Shown: piece after piece, positions 44,530-53,052 of the stretch | Layout of the letters: each line of letters opens with the position of its first letter | How positions within the stretch are numbered: position 1 is the first letter of the stretch | From: Myxococcales bacterium | GTDB taxonomy: Bacteria > Myxococcota_A > Bradymonadia > Bradymonadales > Bradymonadaceae | DNA length: 58,957 nucleotides | Reading direction: 5' to 3' | Assembly: GCA_007135085.1 (NCBI GenBank) | Contig: SLJM01000321.1 | Location: forward strand, 1 to 58,957 | Notes under the pieces: generated by a model | Seen by the model: the letters and a program-made list of their open reading frames with translations, nothing else | The model's database searches: none | Told to the model about the DNA's origin: nothing | Position numbers and translations under genes: made by a program

Positions 44530-45762
44530 ATGGCGCGCCTGTGGCTCGTGATCGTGGCGATTGGGCTGTCCTTTAGCGCCGGCCCCGCCGCTTTTGTTGC
44601 CGACGTCGATGCGAAAACCCTGGCCAGACCCACGGTAGTCGTCGTGGCCCCGTTGAGCGGCGACGCCGCCCCGGTTGGCGAGCAACTTCTCAACGCAGCC
44701 CGGCTCGCCGCCAGCGAATATGATCTGACCATCGAGTCCATTGATGAAGAAGAGGGGGTCGCCGACGTTGGGCGGCAGTTGGCGCGACTGGCAGAGCGCG
44801 CCGACGTGGTGGCCGTGGTGGGCCCCATGCGCCGGCGAAATGCCCGACCCCTGGCGCAGCGGACTCAGGCTCTGGGGCTTCCCTCGCTGATCTTCTCATC
44901 GACGACTGGCGTCGAGCATATTGGAGGGGCCATCTTTCGGGCTCGCCTCAGCGCAGAGGAGCAAGCAGCACAGCTTTTGGACTACGCCGACGATGAATTG
45001 GAACTCCAACGGCTGGCCCTGCTGGCTCCGGAGACCGACTACGGCGGCGAATTGGTGCGTCACCTGGTCGATGAAGCTCGACGACGGGAGGTGGTGGTGG
45101 CCGCTCTGGTCCAATATGACGAGGGAACCACCGATTTCGCGCCCGCTCTGGAGACCCTGATGGGTAAGCGTGCGGCCGTGGGACGCAATCGTCGGGTAGG
45201 GGACCGGCGCGCCGATCGGTGGGGAACAATCGCGCTAAATCGCGAAGGTTCAGTGGATTTCGACGGGCTGATTATCGCCGATCATCACTCGACGGTGGCG
45301 CGCATGCTGCCATTTTTGAGCCGCGTCGGAATCTCGACGGCTGCCGACGAAGGGACGTCGGTGCAGCTTTTGGGCCTTTCGGGATGGCGGGGTGACGGAT
45401 TGGCCCTGGCAGGACAACGGGCAAAGGGAGCAATTTTCTTCGACACCTTCGGCGGCGCCGACGACGGCAACAGGGCCCTCGAGGTGGTGTCTCATTTTCG
45501 TGCCGAACTCGACAGCGATCCCACCACCCCGGAGGTGGAGCTCTACGACCTGATCGGAATGGTCGCCACAGCTCTGGAAGGTGCCGACTCTTATGAAGAC
45601 TGGCGAGCGTCGGTAGCGGCTTATCTGTACTCTGATAATGCCTATGAAGGGGCCGCCGGCACCTGGCGATTCGACGCCGCCGGAGCCCCGAATCGGCGGC
45701 TCAGTCCCTTTCTGGTCATCGACAATGGTCAATGGGTGCGAGATGACGAGGGACGTCGATGA
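44530..45762 (+). CDS. Type I periplasmic-binding-fold protein (LppC/LivJ-like receptor)
   Basis: 410 residues with a signal peptide (about 1-24, RLWLVIVAIGLSFSAGPAA), no clear lipobox, then VVVVAPLSGDAAPVGEQLLNAARLAASEY, the classic opening of a leucine-binding/LpoA-like fold (start and end positions about 36-64). GPMRRRNARPLAQRTQALG is the usual hinge region. No ABC permease or ATPase follows, so it is probably not a transporter receptor; LpoA-type activators of penicillin-binding proteins share this fold. Starts 4 bp after dnaJ and overlaps the protease gene downstream by 4 bp. Confidence 0.78.
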   Translation: MARLWLVIVAIGLSFSAGPAAFVADVDAKTLARPTVVVVAPLSGDAAPVGEQLLNAARLAASEYDLTIESIDEEEGVADVGRQLARLAERADVVAVVGPMRRRNARPLAQRTQALGLPSLIFSSTTGVEHIGGAIFRARLSAEEQAAQLLDYADDELELQRLALLAPETDYGGELVRHLVDEARRREVVVAALVQYDEGTTDFAPALETLMGKRAAVGRNRRVGDRRADRWGTIALNREGSVDFDGLIIADHHSTVARMLPFLSRVGISTAADEGTSVQLLGLSGWRGDGLALAGQRAKGAIFFDTFGGADDGNRALEVVSHFRAELDSDPTTPEVELYDLIGMVATALEGADSYEDWRASVAAYLYSDNAYEGAAGTWRFDAAGAPNRRLSPFLVIDNGQWVRDDEGRR

Positions 45763-46655
45763 GCGATCTCTCTCGACTTCACGCAGCCCTCTTTTTCGCC
45801 ACGTTGATCACGATCTCCGCCGCCGGCCTCATCGCCGCCGGTCTGGAGCCTTTTGCGCCAGGGCAGTGGACGGCGGCAGGTCTTTTCGAGGCCGCTTCTT
45901 ATGCGTTGTGGATGCTCGCCATTATCGCAGCTCACGAGGCCGGCCATTATGTGATCGCCCGCCGTCGGGGCGTGCAGGTGAGTAAGCCCTATTTTTTGCC
46001 CGGCCTGGGGCCGATTCCCGGCGTGGGGGTCATTCCCTTCTTCGGTACCTTCGGGGCATTTATTCGCATGGAGCTCAAGAAACTGCGAGCCGTCGACCTG
46101 ATGGCCATCGCCGGCTGGGGCCCTGTGGCAGGCTTCGTCGTGACCGTGCCGGCTGTGTTGATAGGCGTGGCCCTGTCAGAGCCAATGCAAATTGCCGATG
46201 ATGCGCAGTTATTGCTGCTCGGCGATAGCTTGCTTATCCAGGGGGCGTCGGCCCTCTTTCACCCCGATCTGGCGGCCGGCGAGGAGTTGATGCTCCATCC
46301 CATCGCTCTGGCCGGGTGGGTGGGGTGTCTGCTCACGGCGCTGAATCTATTGCCCATGGGGCAACTCGACGGCGGCCATCTCGCCTATGGCGTCCTGGGA
46401 GAGAAGGCGAAGTTCTTGTCCATCGCCGCCATGGTGGTGATGGTCTTGCTTGGAATCTTGGTCTTTCCGGGATGGTTGTTCGTGGCATTGCTCGTGTGGT
46501 GGATGGGACTGGAACATCCGTCGATGCTCACCGACGGTCCGGCGTCGATTGGCGAGCAATGGATGGCCTGGACCTGCCTGGTCATCTTTATGCTCACCTT
46601 TACGCCGGCTCCGGTCATCGTCGACAGTATACCTGCGATGCTCGGCTGGGTTTGA
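45759..46655 (+). CDS. M50-family intramembrane metalloprotease (site-2 protease type)
   Basis: 298 residues, about six to eight membrane helices. The zinc motif HEAGH (59-63) sits in a membrane segment, and LLPMGQLDGGH (198-207) supplies the third metal ligand. PGLGPIPGVGVIPFFGTFGA is conserved in plant EGY and bacterial relatives. No PDZ domain, unlike RseP. It probably cuts membrane-bound regulators or leftover signal peptides. ATGA overlap with the periplasmic-binding protein and short distance to dnaJ place it in a proteostasis operon. Client unknown. Confidence 0.9.
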   Translation: MSDLSRLHAALFFATLITISAAGLIAAGLEPFAPGQWTAAGLFEAASYALWMLAIIAAHEAGHYVIARRRGVQVSKPYFLPGLGPIPGVGVIPFFGTFGAFIRMELKKLRAVDLMAIAGWGPVAGFVVTVPAVLIGVALSEPMQIADDAQLLLLGDSLLIQGASALFHPDLAAGEELMLHPIALAGWVGCLLTALNLLPMGQLDGGHLAYGVLGEKAKFLSIAAMVVMVLLGILVFPGWLFVALLVWWMGLEHPSMLTDGPASIGEQWMAWTCLVIFMLTFTPAPVIVDSIPAMLGWV

Positions 46656-46683
46656 GTAGTAATGCTCGGCTGGGTTTGAGTAG
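46638..46683 (+). repeat. 24-bp direct repeat across the M50 protease stop codon
   Basis: A 24-bp unit starting ATGCTCGGCTGGGTTTGAGT is repeated at 46662, the second copy complete for 22 bases. The duplicate carries the last codons and the stop again, outside the reading frame's end. It looks like replication slippage. Confidence 0.9.
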
Positions 46684-46717
46684 CATCGGGACTTCACGAT
46701 AGCTGTCAGGAGAGAAG

Positions 46718-47482
46718 ATGGAGATTCGATGTTCGAAATGCGGTCATCTCGGCGCGGCGGCCGAAGTGCGACCGGTGGACGTCGGAGTAGGACTGGTCTG
46801 TGCCGAGTGTGGACACGTCAACGTGGTGGCTCCCACGGCGACCGCCGATCGGGGCGATGGGAAAGAGGGCGGTCGTACTCAGGGGGAAGACTGTGACGGC
46901 CGCCTGGAAGCCGTCGACGAGGGCGAATTTTCTCCACAGCTCGAGGCGGCGCTGGAGCGGATAATTCCCGAACCCGGGCCGGGACGCCGATGTCGAAAAT
47001 GTTTCTATCTCTTCGGAGACCAGGACCTGGAGCATTGCCCACGTTGTGGCTTGAGCATCGCCGAGGCAGAGCGCTACGAGGAAGGTCAGGCCCCCTGGGA
47101 GTTGCCCCCTCCCGGAGAGGAAGATGCCTTTGAAAAGGCAGACCAGTTATGGAAATACGCCGAGACCGGAGACCCCGCCGAGATCGATCGATTCATCGAC
47201 TATGTCCTGGAAGAAGAGTTGCTCGACTTGGGCGTGCGAAGGCTCCAGGGGTACCTGGTGAGCCACGGAGACGATCAGATCGCTCGCACAGGACTCGCCA
47301 AATTGGCGCGGCGTTTGGAGATGGCCATGAGCGTCGCCCAGACCCGCGCCCAGGTGCAGGCTGACGACTTCAACGATGAGGTCAAACGGTATCGCAAAAA
47401 CCTTTTGGTGGCCGCCCTGGTGTTCTGGACGGCGATTTTTCTTTTGTTCTCGTGGTTGTTCTGGGATAACTACATAGGATAG
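46718..47482 (+). CDS. Zinc-ribbon protein with C-terminal membrane anchor
   Basis: 254 residues. Two cysteine pairs make a first ribbon (Cys5, Cys8, Cys28, Cys31) and two more a second (Cys92, Cys95, Cys107, Cys110). A helical region (about 130-225) and one membrane helix near the end (about 232-250) follow. Cytoplasmic with a tail anchor. No named family; similar zinc-ribbon/tail-anchor layouts occur in deltaproteobacterial membrane sensors. It is 62 bp after the protease, in the same direction. Confidence 0.75.
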   Translation: MEIRCSKCGHLGAAAEVRPVDVGVGLVCAECGHVNVVAPTATADRGDGKEGGRTQGEDCDGRLEAVDEGEFSPQLEAALERIIPEPGPGRRCRKCFYLFGDQDLEHCPRCGLSIAEAERYEEGQAPWELPPPGEEDAFEKADQLWKYAETGDPAEIDRFIDYVLEEELLDLGVRRLQGYLVSHGDDQIARTGLAKLARRLEMAMSVAQTRAQVQADDFNDEVKRYRKNLLVAALVFWTAIFLLFSWLFWDNYIG

Positions 47483-47511
47483 CTGCCTCCACTGAGGAGG
47501 AGATACACGGC

Positions 47512-47550
47512 GTGCAGGTAATATTTTACGTACCTAATTGGCACCACTAA
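47512..47550 (+). CDS. Candidate 12-codon leader ORF coupled to thiL
   Basis: GTG start at 47512 with GAGGAGGAG (47494-47502) 9 bases upstream, encoding VQVIFYVPNWHH (first residue Met in practice), stop TAA at 47548-47550. The stop overlaps the thiL ATG by one base (TAATG). thiL has no ribosome site of its own, so its translation probably relies on ribosomes that finish this ORF. No conserved peptide function is claimed. Confidence 0.5.
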   Translation: MQVIFYVPNWHH

Positions 47551-48551
47551 TGACCAGTGAATTCGAACTCGTCGACCGACTGGCGTCGCTCTTTTCCGCT
47601 CCCGAAGGGGTTACGGTGGGCATCGGAGACGACGCGGCCGTACTCGATCCCGGTCGTTTCGATCTGGTGACGATGGACACCCTCGTGGAGGGGGTTCACT
47701 TTCGCCGGGATTGGAGCGAGCCCGAGGATATCGGCTGGCGGGCGCTTGCGGCCAATTTAAGTGACGTGGCGGCCATGGGGGGGGGGCCGGGGGCGTTCTT
47801 TTTGTCCCTCGCCTTGCCCGAACCGCTGGACGACCAGTGGGTGGGGCGCCTCTGTGAGGGGATGAAGGAAGCGGCCTCCGAGTTGGTGCCAGATAGCTTC
47901 GAAGTCTCCGCCGGCGGCGGTGACCTTTCGTCGTCGCCGGGACCGGTGGTGATCTCGATCACCCTTCTTGGAGAGGCCTCTCCGGCAGGGCCCGTGCTTC
48001 GAAGTGGTGCCGTTCCAGGGGACCGAATCGTAGTCCTCGGTATGCCTGGCCTGGCCGAGGCTGGGATGACCGTGCTATCCTCCGATATATTGAAAAACGA
48101 GGATTTTCCCCTGTCGGTACAGGCCTATCAGCGTCCGCGGCCCCAGGTCCACGCCGGTGGGTTGGTGGGACTCTATGGGGTGCCGTCAGCGATGATCGAC
48201 ACCAGTGACGGTATTATCCAAGACCTGGGTCATATTCTGGAGGCCAGCGGTGTGGGAGCTCAGATCGAGGCATTCCAATTGACCATTCACCCCGAATTGG
48301 CAGCCCTTGAAGAAGCCGGCGCCGGTCGAGCGCTGGATTGGATGCTCACCGGGGGCGAGGATTTTTGTCTGCTCATGACCGTGCCCCCGGCGCGAATGCC
48401 AAAATTGTGGGATATGGCCCGCCATCGGGACTGGACGGTCCAAGACCTCGGCGAAATTCGTGCACCGAAAGAGGGACTTCAGGTCATGGGGCTTGATGGA
48501 CAACCGCTGGATCTGGACAAATCAGGATTTCGACACTTCGAGGACTCATGA
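47550..48551 (+). CDS. thiL: Thiamine-monophosphate kinase ThiL
   Basis: 333 residues. SEFELVDRLASLF at the start, GIGDDAAVLD, MDTLVEGVHFRRDW, LAANLSDVAAMGG and DTSDGIIQDLGHI are ThiL signatures; metal-binding aspartates are kept. It phosphorylates thiamine phosphate to thiamine diphosphate, the active coenzyme. Start at 47550 fits family N-termini; an upstream TTG at 47538 would add four residues. No THI-box riboswitch is visible upstream. The methyltransferase gene overlaps its end by 4 bp (ATGA). Confidence 0.95.
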   Translation: MTSEFELVDRLASLFSAPEGVTVGIGDDAAVLDPGRFDLVTMDTLVEGVHFRRDWSEPEDIGWRALAANLSDVAAMGGGPGAFFLSLALPEPLDDQWVGRLCEGMKEAASELVPDSFEVSAGGGDLSSSPGPVVISITLLGEASPAGPVLRSGAVPGDRIVVLGMPGLAEAGMTVLSSDILKNEDFPLSVQAYQRPRPQVHAGGLVGLYGVPSAMIDTSDGIIQDLGHILEASGVGAQIEAFQLTIHPELAALEEAGAGRALDWMLTGGEDFCLLMTVPPARMPKLWDMARHRDWTVQDLGEIRAPKEGLQVMGLDGQPLDLDKSGFRHFEDS

Positions 48552-49363
48552 GCGACGTATCGGAAAATCCAGTCGTCCGGGCCCATCGTGACGTCGTCGA
48601 ACGTCTGTGGACCGAGCCAGTGCTGCAATTTTGCGGGGCCGAACTGCCCAGACCGGCAGATTCTACGGTGCTGGCCGCCGAGTCTCGCTGCGGGGCGACC
48701 GTGCTCAAATGGTTGGAAAATCTACCAAAGAGTACTCGCCTGATGGCCCTCGATTCATCGGGACCGATGCTCGACGAAGCGCGGTCGCGCATCTCTGAGG
48801 AAGAACAACAGAGAATTTACTTCGTTCAACAACGAGTGGGCGCCTTGTCCTACGCCGACGGTGTCTTCAATGCCGCCACCTGCCTCCACGGCATGGTCAC
48901 CTATAGGCAGGCAAAGGAAGGGCTTGGCGAGCTGGCGCGGGTGATCACCGATGAGGGAACGGTGGTGGCCTGCTTTCCCCTCCTGTCGAGCTTTCCCGAA
49001 TTCTATGATCTGCTCGACGAGGCGCTGCGTTCGAGCGGGCTCGAAGAGGTGTTGGGACGTATCGACGAGTTGGGAGAGAATCTGTTGACTCCGGCCAGGG
49101 TGGCCACCCTGGCTGAACAGGTGGGATTGCGACAGGTGTCGATCAGCGAGGTCGATTGGGAAGTGGCCTTTGGAAGTGGACGAGAATATCTATATTCGCC
49201 TCTGATCCAGGAGACCTTTTTCCCCCATTGGATCGGGGCCATCCGATCGTCGGAACGAGAAGATGTGCTCAGCTATATCGACCGGGCCATCGACACTTAT
49301 TGGCGAGGGCGCACCATAAACTCTCGGGTGCGGGCGGCGTTATTGATCGCCGACAAGGCCTAG
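48548..49363 (+). CDS. Class I SAM-dependent methyltransferase-like protein
   Basis: 271 residues. A Rossmann methyltransferase pattern is visible: VLAAESRCGATVLKWL stands at motif I (a degenerate form of the usual Asp-x-Gly-x-Gly), LMALDSSGPMLDEAR supplies the acidic residue for the SAM ribose, and FNAATCLHGMVTY is motif IV. Because motif I is weak, SAM binding is likely but not certain. Substrate unknown. Coupled to thiL by ATGA. Its TAG stop overlaps the stop codon of the convergent small membrane protein gene. Confidence 0.75.
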   Translation: MSDVSENPVVRAHRDVVERLWTEPVLQFCGAELPRPADSTVLAAESRCGATVLKWLENLPKSTRLMALDSSGPMLDEARSRISEEEQQRIYFVQQRVGALSYADGVFNAATCLHGMVTYRQAKEGLGELARVITDEGTVVACFPLLSSFPEFYDLLDEALRSSGLEEVLGRIDELGENLLTPARVATLAEQVGLRQVSISEVDWEVAFGSGREYLYSPLIQETFFPHWIGAIRSSEREDVLSYIDRAIDTYWRGRTINSRVRAALLIADKA

Positions 49364-49506
49364 AGCTTGGGGCCGGCGCTGGAGCTTTCAGCGCCATTTT
49401 CTCCCTTCAACTCTCGCTTTTCTCGTGTGAGCACGGCGATAAATCCCATGGTCAGTAGGATGACGGGCACTGACACGAAGAGCACGATGAAGATCAGATC
49501 TTCCAT
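49360..49506 (-). CDS. 48-residue single-pass membrane protein
   Basis: MEDLIFIVLFVSVPVILLTM begins the protein: a membrane helix of about 20 residues, then a basic and polar tail (LTREKRELKG, ending SSSAGPKL). GGAGGAAGAAG lies immediately before the ATG at 49506, a good ribosome site. Stop CTA/TAG at 49360-49362 interlocks with the methyltransferase stop in one CTAG. Function unknown; small size and anchored topology resemble regulatory membrane peptides. Confidence 0.65.
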   Translation of the reverse strand: MEDLIFIVLFVSVPVILLTMGFIAVLTREKRELKGENGAESSSAGPKL

Positions 49507-49701
49507 CTTCTTCCTCCGATACGTCCAGAATACTCACGGCCACCTCGACAAGGACTGAACCTCGCCGGTCGGGGTAGGACACGAAGGTAAATGTAAACGC
49601 CAAACCAGTGATGAAAAGGCAGGGGGCGGTGCTGTAGGCTTGCGAATTGGGTCCGCAGGGTTCAGATTAGGCCATGCCCCGATTTTTTGCAGGAGGTTCG
49701 C

Positions 49702-51030
49702 ATGAGGTTGCGTGACGAATTAGTGGACAAGGCCAAACGCCTGGAGGAGATGCTCGACAGAGTGCCCGAGCCGGTGGCCCGTGAGTTGCGCACCAAGATC
49801 GCCGAATTACGGGAATTATTGCTCGAACAGCGCGCCCCCAGGTTCGTGTTGGTGGGGAGGCGGGGGGCGGGTAAATCCTCATTGGTCAACGCCATCTTCG
49901 GCGAAGCCGTCGCCCAGGTGGGTCATGAAAAAGCGACCACCGCCAGGGGCAGCTGGTTTTCATACCAGGGCGATCTGGGCACGCTAGAAATTCTGGACAC
50001 CCGGGGAATTCAGGAGGGCACGGTGCCCGAGGCGGCGGACGCGGCGTTGAGCCCTGTGGAGAGCACGGCCAGAGCGCTTCGTGAAAAGGCGCCGGACGCA
50101 GTGCTATTTCTCATCAAGGCAAAGGAGGTCGACGCCGCCGTCGAAGGCGATCTGGACGCTCTGGTGGAGGTCTCACAGAAGATTCGCGCCATCCATCATT
50201 TCCGGGTGCCCATCGTCGCCGTGGTGACTCATTGCGACGAGGTGGAGCCTCGAAATGTGCGGCTCCACAGGCCCGACGAGGAACGGGAAGACGACCTTCA
50301 GGAGAAATTGGATCGCATCGCCCGCATCGAGAGTCATCTGGAGGCCAAGATTCGACAGCGCGACGAGCTGCGCGATCAATTCGTCGCTGCCCACGGTGTA
50401 TCGGCCTATCAATCGTGGCGGCGCGACGGTACCCGCCGGGCCGACGATCGGTGGCGCATCGATGAGTTACTTGATTTTTTATTGGATGAGTTGCCCGAAC
50501 AGGCGCGGGTTGAGTTCGTGCGACTCTCACAGGTCAAGGCCATGCAGCACCGCATCGCGTCGCGGTTGACCAATATCATCGCCACCATCTGCGGAGGCAT
50601 CGCCGCCACGCCCGTGCCTGTGGCCGACATCGCGCCCATTACTTCCCTTCAGACCAGTCTGATCACGGGGATCGGCTACGTCTCCGGCAGGCGTCTGGAG
50701 ATCAAGACGGCCACCGAGTTTCTGGGGGCCATCGGGGTCAATGTGGGCGCTGCCGTGGCGCTTCGGGAGACGGCACGAGCGCTGGCCAAGGTGTTGGCTC
50801 CCGGTCTGGGCAGCGTGGTCTCCGCGGCGGTGGCCTTTGGAGGCACCAAGGCCATCGGCCGGGCCGCGGCGGCCTATTTTATCGATGGTGTCGACGTCGA
50901 TAGAGCGCGAGATATCTTCAAAAAGACGAAGCGAAAGGCAAAGCGACTCTACGAGTCGCGCCAGAAGGAAGAGGGCGACGACGCCTGGATCTTTCCCTTT
51001 GACGACGATGAATTCGCTCAAGGGGATTAA
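49702..51030 (+). CDS. GTPase with C-terminal DUF697-like membrane-active domain
   Basis: 442 residues from the ATG at 49702 (AGGAGG 5 bases upstream). An N-terminal helix, then an Era/HflX-like GTPase: G1 GRRGAGKS (52-59), G3 DTRG (99-102), G4 THCD (176-179, in place of NKxD). A coiled coil follows, then a hydrophobic Gly/Ala-rich region (about 285-400; IGGIAATPVPVADI-like and SLQTSLITGIGYVSG) as in YcjF-like/DUF697 proteins, and a charged end. Probably membrane-associated; members are poorly characterised and some relate to envelope stress. Confidence 0.85.
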   Translation: MRLRDELVDKAKRLEEMLDRVPEPVARELRTKIAELRELLLEQRAPRFVLVGRRGAGKSSLVNAIFGEAVAQVGHEKATTARGSWFSYQGDLGTLEILDTRGIQEGTVPEAADAALSPVESTARALREKAPDAVLFLIKAKEVDAAVEGDLDALVEVSQKIRAIHHFRVPIVAVVTHCDEVEPRNVRLHRPDEEREDDLQEKLDRIARIESHLEAKIRQRDELRDQFVAAHGVSAYQSWRRDGTRRADDRWRIDELLDFLLDELPEQARVEFVRLSQVKAMQHRIASRLTNIIATICGGIAATPVPVADIAPITSLQTSLITGIGYVSGRRLEIKTATEFLGAIGVNVGAAVALRETARALAKVLAPGLGSVVSAAVAFGGTKAIGRAAAAYFIDGVDVDRARDIFKKTKRKAKRLYESRQKEEGDDAWIFPFDDDEFAQGD

Positions 51031-51037
51031 GAGGGGG

Positions 51038-51754
51038 TCAGAAGGTGTAGCGAATCCCCGCCGAGGTCTGCAGGTTAGTGGTCGATGCCGCCAGGCTTTC
51101 GTCGATGCTCTCAATCGCTTCTCGACCCCATATCCCGTTGAAGGTCAGGCCGAAGCGAAGCTGAAATCCCTCGGTGAGGCGGTAATTGATGCCCGTGCCC
51201 ACGGTGAGAATGAAGCCCCGGGTGCGGGTATTCTCGGTGACCACTCGCTCCGGATCGTCGGGATCGGTGGGCACCGTGCGCTGGCTTCGGCCGATATAGG
51301 CCCCGGTGGCCAGTTGAGTATAGATGGCCAGTCGCCGGGAGATGGGAAAGAAGTATTGAGCCATGGGCTGAAAAACCATGGCCGTATCCGTGGTGGGATC
51401 GACGGTCTCCTGGGCCAGCCGGCGGGAGACCACCCCCGCGGCCAGTCCCACATGGAGCCGCTCGACGACACCGATGGTCACCCAGGGATCGATGCGCAAA
51501 AACATGGTGGAGTCCGTGGCCCGAGCGGCGCCGTCGTCCAACAACTCCACGCTGGAGGTGGTCATGCTGAAGTTGCCGTCGACGCCGATGCTCCAGCGCC
51601 CCGAATCGTAGACGCTGCGCCGAAGCAGGGCCGACGAGGTGGCGTCGCGATCGTTGGAGGCCCCCTGCGCGGCCGCCGTCCCGGTGGTGGTGAAGACTCC
51701 AAGGGAGATGAAAATGGCGAAAAGAAGAAGGGCGCGTCGTTGAATACGGACCAT
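51038..51754 (-). CDS. Outer-membrane beta-barrel protein
   Basis: 238 residues from the ATG at 51754, which has AAGGAAG upstream; the ATG at 51772 has none. Signal peptide about 1-29 (ending TGTAAAQG), then amphipathic strands such as WVTIGVVERLHVGLAAGVVS and a terminal Phe (AGIRYTF), the outer-membrane insertion signal. Probably an eight- to ten-strand barrel. No named family. It ends 7 bp from the GTPase gene, convergent. Confidence 0.82.
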   Translation of the reverse strand: MVRIQRRALLLFAIFISLGVFTTTGTAAAQGASNDRDATSSALLRRSVYDSGRWSIGVDGNFSMTTSSVELLDDGAARATDSTMFLRIDPWVTIGVVERLHVGLAAGVVSRRLAQETVDPTTDTAMVFQPMAQYFFPISRRLAIYTQLATGAYIGRSQRTVPTDPDDPERVVTENTRTRGFILTVGTGINYRLTEGFQLRFGLTFNGIWGREAIESIDESLAASTTNLQTSAGIRYTF

Positions 51755-51942
51755 GACAAATACTTCCTTCATTTGAATTGGCTAATTCACTTCACTCCCA
51801 TTATCGGGGGAAGGGCAGTGAGTTTCCAGTCTTTTCACGTCAAAAGCTGTTCACCACAACGCCAAACCGTGGGGCCCGTGATCATTTTGTCGACGGAGTC
51901 TCCAGGGAAGACTATCGAATTGCAGACCCGCAGCAAGTAGGG

Positions 51943-51956
51943 GTGACAATGGTCAC
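51943..51956. promoter_or_regulatory. Inverted repeat GTGAC-N4-GTCAC upstream of the nitronate-monooxygenase-like gene
   Basis: A small perfect inverted repeat about 105 bp before the ATG at 52060. The 305-bp gap 51755-52059 holds no gene. A regulator site is possible but unsupported otherwise. Confidence 0.25.
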
Positions 51957-52059
51957 GGTCGTTGGGTAGGGTTTGCAGCGACGGCAGAGTGGAGTTGAAA
52001 GAAATTGGATTTCTCGCCAACCGAGTGCCGGTTGGCCCGGAGCGCACAGAGGAGACTCG

Positions 52060-53052
52060 ATGACCAATCAATTTCTCGAAGATACGGGCGCGACGATTCC
52101 GCTTATCTGTGGGGCTATGTATCCCTGCTCCAATAACGAATTGATCGCCGCCGTGGTGGAGCAGGGCGCTGTGGCCGTGGTGCAGCCGCTATCGACTGTC
52201 TTTGCTCACGGTCAGGATCTTCGCCAGTCGCTCCAGCACTTCAAAGAGTGCAGCCAGGGCGGGGCGATTGGATTTAACGCCCTGGTCGAAAAATCGTCGA
52301 AGGTCTACGAAAACCGGATGCGGGCCTGGATCGACATCGCCCTCGAGGAAGGGGTGAGGTTTTTTATCACCGCTCTGGGGAACCCAAAATGGGTCGTTGA
52401 AAAGGCTCACGCCGTGGGGGGAGTGGTCTATCACGACGTGACGGAGCGCAAGTGGGCCGAAAAAGCGCTGGAGGCCGGGGTGGATGGCCTTATCTGCGTC
52501 AACGGCCGCGCCGGCGGCCATGCGGGAACAAAGCAGATGGCCGAGCTCTACGAGAGTTTGAGCGATCTCGGAGTGCCCCTGGTCGCTGCCGGTGGTGTGG
52601 GCTGCCCCACAGATTTTACGGACGCCCTCGCTCTGGGATATCAGGCAGTGCAATTGGGGACCCGTTTTATCGCCTCCAATGAATGCGATGTCCACGAGGA
52701 CTACAAACAGGCCATCGTCGACGCCGACGAGGACGATATTGTGCTCACCAGGCGCATCTCCGGAGTGCCCGTGTCGGTGATCGAGACCGAATTCGTCAAA
52801 AAAGTGGGCACCGAGGCCGGCCCCATCGCCAGTTGGATGCTTCAGCACCCGCGATTTAAGCACTGGATGCGCGGCTGGTATGCGGCGCGTTCGATCTTCA
52901 AGCTCAAAAAAGGCATGAGCCGCTCCGGCGGCTATAATGACTATTGGCAGGCCGGCCGAAGCGTGGCGGGCATCGACCGGGTCGAGCCTGTGGCCGAGAT
53001 CATCGAAGCCTATGCGGCAGCCCTGGAAGCGGGCCAGCGATCAGCCTCTTGA
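52060..53052 (+). CDS. Nitronate monooxygenase / 2-nitropropane-dioxygenase-like flavoprotein
   Basis: 330 residues, FMN TIM barrel. Start ATG 52060 with GAGGAG upstream. ICGAMYPCSNNELIAAVVE opens the barrel; GLICVNGRAGGHAGTKQ and PLVAAGGVGCPTDFTDALALGYQAVQLGTRFIAS are the conserved flavin-phosphate loops (by position about 147-165 and 180-210). In the family this fold serves nitronate oxidation or, in FabK relatives, enoyl-ACP reduction. The neighbouring tesB and desaturase fit a lipid role but do not prove it. Its 3' end overlaps tesB by 12 bp. Confidence 0.85.
   Translation: MTNQFLEDTGATIPLICGAMYPCSNNELIAAVVEQGAVAVVQPLSTVFAHGQDLRQSLQHFKECSQGGAIGFNALVEKSSKVYENRMRAWIDIALEEGVRFFITALGNPKWVVEKAHAVGGVVYHDVTERKWAEKALEAGVDGLICVNGRAGGHAGTKQMAELYESLSDLGVPLVAAGGVGCPTDFTDALALGYQAVQLGTRFIASNECDVHEDYKQAIVDADEDDIVLTRRISGVPVSVIETEFVKKVGTEAGPIASWMLQHPRFKHWMRGWYAARSIFKLKKGMSRSGGYNDYWQAGRSVAGIDRVEPVAEIIEAYAAALEAGQRSAS

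Noticed and set aside
47483-47549. TPP riboswitch upstream of thiL
   Set aside because: The 67-bp gap is too short and lacks the conserved CUGAGA and related elements; CTGAGG here is part of the ribosome site.
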